DNA of 7,492 nucleotides from an uncultured Bacillota bacterium. Its GTDB lineage: Bacteria; Bacillota; Clostridia; Tissierellales; Tissierellaceae. The stretch lies in assembly GCA_937951995.1 (NCBI GenBank), contig CALGAG010000078.1, forward strand, positions 1-7,492, read 5' to 3'. The notes beneath the pieces were generated by a model, which did not search any database, was not told the origin of the DNA, and worked only from the letters and a program-made list of their open reading frames with translations. A program made the position numbers and the translations under genes. This document shows, one piece after another, positions 1-5,128 of the stretch (positions are counted from its first letter, which is position 1; each line of letters begins with the position of its first letter).

Positions 1-28
1 AGATTCTTCACTATCGTTCAGAATGACA
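1..28. repeat. Diverged single arm of the palindromic intergenic repeat
   Basis: This stretch matches about 20 of 28 positions of the left arm of the palindromes at 97-161 and 326-390. The start AGATTC and the end GAATGACA are the best conserved parts. It is probably the remnant or right-hand part of another copy that continues outside the window. No coding potential is evident. Confidence 0.5.
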
Positions 29-35
29 CTAACAG

Positions 36-161
36 ATTGTTCACTATTCATTGTTCGTTGTTCATTGCCTTCAACTCTTAGATATTACCTAAAAGCTAGA
101 TTCCTCGACTACGCTCGGAATGACATTCTGGTTGTCATCCCGACTGAAATGGAGGGATCTC
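36..161. repeat. 126-bp direct repeat, copy A
   Basis: Positions 36-161 are identical to 265-390, at an offset of 229 bp. The unit holds four heptamers (TTCACTA, TTCATTG, TTCGTTG, TTCATTG at 40-67), a 29-bp linker (68-96), and an imperfect palindrome at 97-161. The palindrome arms are 97-125 and 133-161 around a 7-nt loop, and about 21 of 29 positions pair. It resembles non-coding palindromic repeats dispersed in intergenic regions of many bacterial genomes. Perfect identity of the copies suggests a recent duplication or gene-conversion event. Confidence 0.9.
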
Positions 162-226
162 TCATTTTTCTTCCATTTTCAGCCTTTACCTCTTACTTCT
201 TAGATATTAACTCAAAATCCAGATTG

Positions 227-296
227 TTCACTATTCATTGTTCATTGTTCATTATTCATTATTCATTGTTCACTATTCATTGTTCGTTGTTCATTG
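227..296. repeat. Heptanucleotide tandem array, ten units (TTCATTG-type)
   Basis: Ten consecutive 7-bp units run from 227 to 296: TTCACTA, TTCATTG twice, TTCATTA twice, TTCATTG, TTCACTA, TTCATTG, TTCGTTG, TTCATTG. The last four overlap the start of direct-repeat copy B. The equivalent array in copy A (40-67) has only four units, so unit number differs between the copies. Because 7 is not a multiple of 3 the array cycles through all frames, and the open frame across it (23-310) is not a credible protein. Confidence 0.88.
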
Positions 297-390
297 CCTT
301 CAACTCTTAGATATTACCTAAAAGCTAGATTCCTCGACTACGCTCGGAATGACATTCTGGTTGTCATCCCGACTGAAATGGAGGGATCTC
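265..390. repeat. 126-bp direct repeat, copy B
   Basis: This is the identical second copy of 36-161, including the last four heptamers (269-296) and the imperfect palindrome (arms 326-354 and 362-390, loop 355-361). The interval between the copies (162-226) is AT-rich and shows no gene or recognisable element of its own. It does contain a short TTAGATATTA motif shared with the repeat linker. Confidence 0.9.
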
Positions 391-435
391 AGACCCCATA
401 GAGATGACCCAGATTATATGATTGCTTGTGCCCGG

Positions 436-478
436 CGATAGAATTCCTAAAAATCTACGATTTTTCTGGAATTCATCG
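436..478. repeat. Long perfect-arm hairpin, possible REP/MITE-like unit
   Basis: This is an inverted repeat. CGAT (436-439) pairs with ATCG (475-478), GAATTCC (441-447) with GGAATTC (468-474), and AAAAATC (449-455) with GATTTTT (459-465), leaving a TAC loop. Only one bulged A and a small 1/2-nt internal loop interrupt about 18 pairs. Neither strand has a T-run after the hairpin, so it is not a convincing intrinsic terminator for the tRNA gene transcribed towards it. An extragenic palindrome is the better description. Confidence 0.6.
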
Positions 479-492
479 AGAGGGTATGAATC

Positions 493-513
493 GTGAATTG
501 AGAATTGTGAATT
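493..513. repeat. Three GTGAATT-type heptamers
   Basis: The units GTGAATT, GAGAATT and GTGAATT lie in tandem just beyond the tRNA 3' end. On the opposite strand they read as TTCACAA-like heptamers, related to the TTCACTA/TTCATTG units at 227-296 but inverted relative to them. Confidence 0.6.
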
Positions 514-518
514 AAACA

Positions 519-594
519 TGGTGGGCGATATTGGACTCGAACCAACGACCTCTACGATGTCAACGTAGCGTTCTACCAGCTGAACTAACCGCCC
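519..594 (-). tRNA. tRNA-Val (anticodon GAC)
   Basis: On the minus strand this folds as a canonical 76-nt tRNA. The acceptor GGGCGGT pairs with ATCGCCC with one G-U wobble. The D arm contains AGCTGGTAGA, and the T loop is GTTCGAGTC, the usual TTCGANT form. The anticodon stem CTACG/CGTAG closes the loop TTGACAT, so the anticodon is GAC, reading GUC valine codons. The discriminator A and the CCA end are encoded. It appears to be a single, stand-alone tRNA gene, divergent from the protein gene at 738. Confidence 0.96.
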
Positions 595-604
595 ATGTAA
601 ACAT

Positions 605-633
605 ATATTAGCACAAATCCAATCCTATTTCAA
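605..633 (-). promoter_or_regulatory. Sigma-A type promoter for tRNA-Val
   Basis: On the minus strand, TTGAAA (-35, at 633-628) and TAATAT (-10, at 610-605) are separated by exactly 17 nt. Transcription would begin near 598, a few bases before the mature tRNA 5' end at 594. Both hexamers match the consensus at five of six or close to it. Confidence 0.7.
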
Positions 634-675
634 CAAAAATAAACTACTCCAAGGCATGAAATATGGGGGAAAGTA

Positions 676-704
676 TTTACAATACCTGTGATTAATATTA
701 AACT
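676..704 (+). promoter_or_regulatory. Possible promoter for the membrane-protein operon
   Basis: TTTACA (676-681) and TAAACT (699-704) have a 17-nt spacer and lie about 34 nt upstream of the TTG start at 738. The -35 is good and the -10 is mediocre. The region also contains TAATAT at 693-698, but that would give too short a spacer. This is the only plausible promoter between the divergent tRNA and the first plus-strand gene. Confidence 0.4.
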
Positions 705-737
705 TAACTTAGGAACACAAACCAAGGGGGGATTTTC

Positions 738-1415
738 TTGCAGAAGATATTAGAGCCGTTGGGATTCCTGGTTTACATAGCAATTCTAATCTACATGGGA
801 ATATACATATACAGAAACCACAATGGCAACAAGGTCCACATGGCCTTTGGGTCTCTTGCAGTGACCCTTGCCATAGGGGAGAGCATATACTTTCTTCCCA
901 GAATCTATGCCCTTATTACAACAGGTCTTGAGGATAACATCAATCTCATTGGCTGGGGTAGGCTGGGCCACCTTATTGTAATGACCCTGTTTTTTTCAAT
1001 GCTGATAGATCTGAACAAGGAATGCTTTGGTCTGCGAAAAAAGGTACCCTTGGACAAGCTTCTTTACGGACTTCTTGTATTTAGGGTGGTAATCGGGATT
1101 TTTCCGCAAAACGGACATTTTCAGCTCCAACCGGACAGGACCTTTCTTTTCCTTAGAACCGTACCCCTGGTCGCTTACCTGGTAGTCGTAGCCATTGTGA
1201 TAATCATATGTTCCTGGAAGAAAGGGTCCAATGGAATGCCCCTGCTGGCAATAATGCTCCTTCCCTTGGGATTGGTCATTGAGCCTGAACTGTTTGAGAG
1301 TTCGTCCTACCTGGTGCTTGTTGCAAAATCGGTTTTAAGGGCATTGCTCCTTCTGGGAATCGTCTTTATTGGATTTAAGCAGGTGAGAAAGGCCAACGAA
1401 CTCAGTAGATATTAA
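738..1415 (+). CDS. Seven-helix integral membrane protein of unknown function
   Basis: I do not recognise this 225-residue protein. It is strongly hydrophobic, with about seven predicted membrane helices near residues 7-25, 35-53, 71-90, 107-122, 140-158, 166-182 and 191-213. No sizeable soluble domain is present. A basic loop (RKK, 100-102) follows helix 3, and the C-terminus is short and charged. Charged residues at helix ends or within helices, such as E48, R55 and E182, could be functional but fit no motif I can name. The start is TTG: the strong site AAGGGGGG (724-731) lies 6 nt upstream and no ATG is better placed. The next gene begins 52 bp downstream with no terminator between, so it may be co-transcribed with the YibE/F gene. 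A sensor- or transporter-like role is possible but unsupported. Confidence 0.8.
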   Translation: MQKILEPLGFLVYIAILIYMGIYIYRNHNGNKVHMAFGSLAVTLAIGESIYFLPRIYALITTGLEDNINLIGWGRLGHLIVMTLFFSMLIDLNKECFGLRKKVPLDKLLYGLLVFRVVIGIFPQNGHFQLQPDRTFLFLRTVPLVAYLVVVAIVIIICSWKKGSNGMPLLAIMLLPLGLVIEPELFESSSYLVLVAKSVLRALLLLGIVFIGFKQVRKANELSRY

Positions 1416-1467
1416 TCGCACAACTATGGAAGGATAAATACCTTTCTGTACCTTGAAGGGAGAGACT

Positions 1468-2631
1468 ATGAAAAGAGTGATTCTGCTGTTACTCCTAGTA
1501 ACGGCTTTTATAACAGCTGCCATGCCCACGGCCTTCGCCATGGAGGCGGGGATGAATGAATTTGAGACCGAAATGGAATTTGCAAACTACACTGAAAGGG
1601 GAACCGTGCTTCAGGCTTCAGAAATAGAGGAAAGGCCAGAGGACTATTTCAGTGTCCAGAATGTTACATTAAGGATTGACTCCGGAAAATTCAAGGGAGA
1701 TATCCACGAAATCGAAAACGTTCTGTCTGATCATGCCTATTATGATATAATAGTGGAGGAGGGTCAGAGGGTTTCACTTATGATTGAGGAATACCCGGAT
1801 GGAGGCTACAATGTATATATTTCTGACTACTACCGTATAAACAGCATTATCTACCTTTTGGGAGCATTTGTAGTTCTTGTTGTCCTGATTGGAGGGTCCA
1901 AGGGGGTAAAATCCCTGATTTCACTTGGAGTTACAATATCAGCGGTCCTCTTTGTAATGCTGCCCCTGATACTTAAGGGGATTAATCCAATACTTGTAAG
2001 TGTAATAACTGCTGTTCTGGTAACTATAGTGACAATCGTCCTGGTGGCGGGTTTCAACCACAAGTCCCTTTCCGCAATCGCTGGAACTTCCATTGGCGTA
2101 ATTGTTGCAGGTGTGATATCCTACATTGTAGGAAACCAGGCCAGCCTTTCAGGGCTTTCCGCCGAGGAAGCCACAATGCTTATGTATATCCCACAGGGAA
2201 TACAGTTTAATTTTAGGCATCTACTATTTGCAGGGATAATCATGGGTGCCCTTGGTGCAGCCATGGACGTTGGAATCTCAATAGCCTCTGCAATAGATGA
2301 AATACACAAGGCCAACCCAAGACTTTCCGCAAGAAGGTTGTTCCGTTCTGGAATGAATGTTGGAAAGGATGTCATGGGTACAATGGTCAACACCCTTATT
2401 CTTGCATACACGGGAACATCCATACCAATGCTTCTGCTTTTCATGGCATATGAGACAGACCTTAGCAAGGTCTTCAATCTGGATGTAATCGCAACTGAGA
2501 TTGTAAGGTCCCTTTCCGGAAGCATCGGACTGATATTGACCATACCCATAACCGCAATGATAGCAAGCTATTATGCAAAGGATAAGAGGGTGGCAGGAGA
2601 CAAAGACCAGGAGGAAAATGAGGTGATATAG
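1468..2631 (+). CDS. YibE/F family membrane protein
   Basis: This 387-residue protein has the YibE/F family architecture. An N-terminal hydrophobic segment (about 3-24, ending in a signal-peptidase-like AFA) is followed by an extracytoplasmic, acidic beta-rich domain of about 100 residues (25-122), then about seven membrane helices from residue 126 onward. Family-like signatures include GGSKGVKSLISLGVT after the first helix of the core and a GAxGAAMDVGISIASA segment. The family is common in Firmicutes and its substrate is not established; a transport role is often supposed. The ATG at 1468 is chosen because AAGGGAGAG (1456-1464) sits just upstream. The TTG at 1453 would lie at the very start of that site. 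The stop codon directly abuts the ATG of the selenoprotein gene. Confidence 0.9.
   Translation: MKRVILLLLLVTAFITAAMPTAFAMEAGMNEFETEMEFANYTERGTVLQASEIEERPEDYFSVQNVTLRIDSGKFKGDIHEIENVLSDHAYYDIIVEEGQRVSLMIEEYPDGGYNVYISDYYRINSIIYLLGAFVVLVVLIGGSKGVKSLISLGVTISAVLFVMLPLILKGINPILVSVITAVLVTIVTIVLVAGFNHKSLSAIAGTSIGVIVAGVISYIVGNQASLSGLSAEEATMLMYIPQGIQFNFRHLLFAGIIMGALGAAMDVGISIASAIDEIHKANPRLSARRLFRSGMNVGKDVMGTMVNTLILAYTGTSIPMLLLFMAYETDLSKVFNLDVIATEIVRSLSGSIGLILTIPITAMIASYYAKDKRVAGDKDQEENEVI
2620..2627 (+). promoter_or_regulatory. Ribosome binding site of the selenoprotein gene, inside yibE/F
   Basis: GAGGTGAT matches the 16S anti-Shine-Dalgarno sequence and ends 4 nt before the ATG at 2632. It lies within the last codons of the YibE/F gene. 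A second AGGAGG at 2609-2614 is too far away to drive this start. This site supports initiation at 2632 and therefore the reading frame that meets the UGA. Confidence 0.75.
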
Positions 2632-2922
2632 ATGAAAGTGACAGTAACGGACAAGGCAAGAGACTACATCAGGAACAAATCCGAAGGGGAGCCTGAGGTT
2701 ACCGTGGCCATTGTAACCGTTGCATCCGGCTGATGCCAGACCAATCAACTATCGGTCAGGATAGGAAATCAAGGTGATGGCAAGAGGTTTGACATGTATG
2801 AGGACAACGGGGTTAAGGTTTATCTCATGAAGGGGATGAGAATCCCAGACAACAAGGTGGAAATAAACCTGACAAACTATTTAATAGCCAAAAGCCTAAC
2901 GGCCAAAGGCATCCGCTACTAG
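2632..2922 (+). CDS. HesB/IscA-like selenoprotein with Sec-Cys motif (TGA read as Sec)
   Basis: The frame from ATG 2632 to TAG 2920-2922 is open except for TGA at 2731-2733. Read as selenocysteine it gives 96 residues with the motif VASGUCQTN, U34 followed by C35. The N-terminus (VTVTDKARDYIRNK) resembles the start of HesB/IscA A-type proteins, and the product fits the small CC/Se-motif (seleno)protein family known from Clostridia such as Moorella. Coding character continues past the TGA with the same codon use: for example KRFDMYEDNGVKVYLMKG and a normal C-terminal helix. A SECIS-like hairpin follows the UGA. The vicinal Sec-Cys pair suggests redox chemistry or metal/Fe-S binding, but the role is unknown. 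The gene abuts yibE/F (TAG then ATG). The alternative, a Cys-to-stop pseudogene, is less likely given the hairpin and intact flanks. Confidence 0.87.
2734..2782 (+). promoter_or_regulatory. Bacterial SECIS element
   Basis: The apical hairpin pairs CTATC (2749-2753) with GATAG (2760-2764) around the six-base loop GGUCAG. Its first G lies 20 nt after the UGA, within the usual bacterial spacing, and the loop GGUC matches that of the E. coli fdhF SECIS bound by SelB. A lower stem pairs ACC (2740-2742) with GGT (2773-2775), and TGCCA (2734-2738) with TGGCA (2778-2782), with an internal loop between. The element is within the coding sequence, as bacterial SECIS elements must be. Confidence 0.8.
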
Positions 2923-3001
2923 GGTAGAAATATGATTATCAGCCTTTTTAATAGGGTAGATATGACTTATATCAAATAAGAAAACCAGGAGGTATCATAG
3001 T

Positions 3002-3643
3002 ATGAGTGATAAAAAATTACTGGCCGCTCCAAGAGTGGGGATTGGGTCAGGTAGTGCGAAAAAAATGAGAAGGGAAAAACTGGTGCCGGGAATCGTGTAC
3101 AGCAAGGGTGAAGAGACAAAGCACGTGCAGGTTGACCAGATTGACTTTGTAAAGGTATTCAGGATCGTTGGAACTTCATCCCTAATGGAGCTTGAAGTGG
3201 ACGGAGAGGTTATACCTGTAATAGTTAAGTCGGTTCAGAGAAATCCTGTCAAGGGAGAGGTTATTCACATAGACTTCCAGAAACTGGACATGAAGCAGAA
3301 GATAAAGATCACAGTACCAGTATATCTTCTACACAGGGATGCAATAAAGCTTCAGCCATCGGTACTTATGCAAATGCTTGATACAATTGAGATCGAGTGT
3401 CTGCCAGGAGATATTCCTGAGTCAGTAGGCATAGATGTATCAGGAATGGATTTTGAGACTCCACTTTACGTTAAGGACCTGGAGATCATGGGTGAGGACA
3501 GTGTTGAAGTCCTTACAGATCCTGAGTCAATCATCTGTACCCTCAACGAGCCTACAATGGAGGAAGAGGAAGACGGGGAAGCGGTTGAGGATCCAATGTC
3601 TGTACCAGTTGTTGGTGAAGAAGAGGAAGGACAAGACGAATAA
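3002..3643 (+). CDS. rplY: 50S ribosomal protein L25 / general stress protein Ctc
   Basis: This 213-residue protein is the long (TL5/Ctc) form of L25, which binds 5S rRNA in the central protuberance of the large subunit. The N-terminal L25 beta-barrel covers about residues 5-92, with the characteristic KMRREKLVPGIVYSKG segment and VKSVQRNPVKGEVIHIDF. The C-terminal TL5-type beta domain (about 97-185) includes LPGDIPESVGIDVSGMD. It ends with a very acidic tail of about 27 residues, typical of many Firmicutes Ctc proteins. The ATG is preceded by a perfect AGGAGGT (2987-2993) at 8 nt. A strong terminator follows. The gene is 79 bp from the selenoprotein stop; I see no convincing promoter in that gap, so both read-through and a cryptic promoter remain possible. 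In Bacillus ctc belongs to the general stress regulon; regulation here is unknown. Confidence 0.96.
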   Translation: MSDKKLLAAPRVGIGSGSAKKMRREKLVPGIVYSKGEETKHVQVDQIDFVKVFRIVGTSSLMELEVDGEVIPVIVKSVQRNPVKGEVIHIDFQKLDMKQKIKITVPVYLLHRDAIKLQPSVLMQMLDTIEIECLPGDIPESVGIDVSGMDFETPLYVKDLEIMGEDSVEVLTDPESIICTLNEPTMEEEEDGEAVEDPMSVPVVGEEEEGQDE

Positions 3644-3658
3644 TAACTTGGAAACAGG

Positions 3659-3687
3659 GACAGACCATGGTGTCTGTCTTTTTTTTT
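3659..3687 (+). terminator. Intrinsic terminator after rplY
   Basis: GACAGAC (3659-3665) pairs perfectly with GTCTGTC (3672-3678) around a 6-nt loop, immediately followed by nine T residues (3679-3687). It ends the L25 transcript 16 nt after the stop codon. The next gene starts only 23 bp after the T-run, with its ribosome site in between, so expression of the downstream pair must rely on read-through or on a promoter lying within rplY. Confidence 0.93.
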
Positions 3688-3709
3688 CCTATGAAAGGAG
3701 GAAGCAGAA

Positions 3710-5116
3710 ATGGGGAGACTATTATCGGCATACCTGACACCACACCCTCCAGTCCTAATCCATGAGATCGGCCAGGGTCAGGAAAAGCTTGCTGGAGACA
3801 CCCTGGCTGCAATGGAGGAAATTGGAAGGGATATTGGAAAGAGGAGGCCAGAAACCATAATCGTCATAACACCACATGGTCCCTTGTTTTCCGATGCCCA
3901 TTCAATAGCCCTTGAGGAGAGCCTCAAGGGAGACTTTGGAACCTTTGGCCACCCTGAGCTCAGCTATTCCTTCAGGAACAACCTTGACCTGACCTACGGG
4001 ATAGTCAAGGAGGCACTGTTGGAGGGGGTTTCCCTGGCACAGATGACAAGGGAAATGTACAAGAGGTACGGCCTTGATGGAAAACTTGACCATGGAGTCC
4101 TGGTGCCACTACACTTTGTGGATAAGTACCATTCTGACTTCAAGCTTATCCCCATAACCTACGGACTTCTTTCCCCCGGAGAACTTCATATATTCGGAAG
4201 GGCAATCACAAGGGCAATCCAGGCTGGAAAAGAGGACGTATGTGTAATAGCGAGCGGCGACCTCTCCCACAAGCTTAAAAGTTCCGGCCCCTATACCTAT
4301 GCAAGGGAAGGACCTGAATTTGACAAGAGGATCATGGATGCCATAGAAAATGGTGACCTGGTCGAAATTGGAGGCTTTCCTGCAGACCTTGCAGACAAGG
4401 CTGGAGAATGTGGTTTGAAATCACTTCAGATTCTTGCTGGCATACTATCTGTCTACAGGATATCCACAAGAGTCCTGTCCTATGAAGGGCCCTTTGGTGT
4501 TGGATACGGAACAGTTGTATTTGATATATTGGGAAACTCAGACAAGGACATCCTTCATGAGATTTCAAAGAGGGAGAGGAGGGGCTTGGAAAAAGTGCGG
4601 GAGGGGGAGGACCCCCTTGTTGGCCTTGCCAGAAAAAGTCTTGAGCATTATGTGAGAAATGGAGACTACCTGAGGCTTCCAGAGGGCCTTCCCGACGACC
4701 TTTTGAATGAAAGGTTTCCTGTCTTTGTATCCATAAAGAAGCACGGGTCCCTAAGGGGGTGCATAGGGGCAACCGAGCCTACAATGGACAATCTGGCTGG
4801 GGAAATCATCCAATACAGCGTCCAGGCTGGCACCAGGGACCCGAGATTTCCATCTGTGGAGGAGGACGAGTTGGACCAGCTGACTTATTCTGTTGATGTC
4901 CTTATGAAGCCCGAGCCCGTTGAGGATAAGGCCGGTTTAGACCCATCCACATTTGGGGTAATAGTAGAGAAAGGGCACAGAAGAGGTCTTTTGCTGCCAA
5001 ATCTTGATGGTGTGGACACGGTGGAAGACCAGCTGAGAATTGCACTTAACAAGGCCGGAATAGGTCCAGAGGAAGATTTTTCAATCCAAAGGTTTAAGGT
5101 GGTGCGCCACCAATAG
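3710..5116 (+). CDS. amrA: AmmeMemoRadiSam proteins B and A fused (LigB/Memo-like + AMMECR1)
   Basis: This 468-residue fusion has two domains. Residues 1 to about 275 are a class III extradiol dioxygenase (LigB/Memo-like) fold. H12 (TPHPP), H56 (TPHGP) and E259 (SYEGPFG) fit the metal-binding His-His-Glu triad, and H187 in GDLSH fits the conserved catalytic histidine. Residues about 295-465 are an AMMECR1 domain, with the diagnostic LRGCIG at 348-353 and the family segments TRDPRFPSV and DGVDTVEDQL. The two modules are linked by a charged stretch (about 280-295). Proteins of this system usually occur as separate or fused A and B partners of a radical SAM enzyme, which here follows after 12 bp. 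The joint reaction is not established; oxygen-dependent ring cleavage is unlikely in a strict anaerobe. The ATG follows AAAGGAGG (3694-3701) at 8 nt. Confidence 0.93.
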   Translation: MGRLLSAYLTPHPPVLIHEIGQGQEKLAGDTLAAMEEIGRDIGKRRPETIIVITPHGPLFSDAHSIALEESLKGDFGTFGHPELSYSFRNNLDLTYGIVKEALLEGVSLAQMTREMYKRYGLDGKLDHGVLVPLHFVDKYHSDFKLIPITYGLLSPGELHIFGRAITRAIQAGKEDVCVIASGDLSHKLKSSGPYTYAREGPEFDKRIMDAIENGDLVEIGGFPADLADKAGECGLKSLQILAGILSVYRISTRVLSYEGPFGVGYGTVVFDILGNSDKDILHEISKRERRGLEKVREGEDPLVGLARKSLEHYVRNGDYLRLPEGLPDDLLNERFPVFVSIKKHGSLRGCIGATEPTMDNLAGEIIQYSVQAGTRDPRFPSVEEDELDQLTYSVDVLMKPEPVEDKAGLDPSTFGVIVEKGHRRGLLLPNLDGVDTVEDQLRIALNKAGIGPEEDFSIQRFKVVRHQ

Positions 5117-5128
5117 GAGCTGATTACC

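Noticed and set aside
227..296. Tandem array considered as a CRISPR
   Set aside because: The units are contiguous 7-mers without unique spacers, and no cas gene is nearby.
23..310. A 95-codon open frame on the plus strand over the repeat region
   Set aside because: It runs through the heptamer arrays and palindromes, gives a low-complexity product rich in F, S, L, H and I, and has no ribosome binding site.
595..737. A riboswitch or leader upstream of the membrane-protein gene
   Set aside because: The interval after the candidate promoter is about 30 nt, too short for a structured leader, and no hairpin is seen.
1453..1467. TTG at 1453 as the start of the YibE/F gene
   Set aside because: It overlaps the Shine-Dalgarno sequence that serves the ATG at 1468, and the ATG gives a typical signal/anchor N-terminus.
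2278..2748. Antisense open frames over yibE/F and the selenoprotein (also 2121-2549 and 2474-2659)
   Set aside because: They are mirror frames of clear coding sequence, overlap one another, and show no recognisable domain or ribosome site.
2739..2757. Alternative hairpin GACC (2739-2742) with GGTC (2754-2757) as the SECIS
   Set aside because: It has only 4 bp, its loop starts with AA rather than a G, and it competes with the better hairpin at 2749-2764.
2632..2922. Reading of this gene as a pseudogene broken by a nonsense mutation
   Set aside because: The TGA precedes a Cys codon at the expected motif position, a GGUC-loop hairpin sits at the correct distance, and there is no other lesion in 96 codons.
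2923..3001. A dedicated promoter for rplY
   Set aside because: TTATCA at 2936-2941 lacks a matching -10 at 16-18 nt spacing; no pair is convincing enough to annotate.
3435..3737. Plus-strand open frame overlapping the end of rplY and the terminator
   Set aside because: It reads rplY in another frame and crosses the terminator hairpin, and its product has no domain features.
4332..4772. Antisense open frame of 146 codons inside the AMMECR1 fusion gene
   Set aside because: It lies fully within a well-identified gene and its product is a low-complexity shadow rich in Q, H, P and S.
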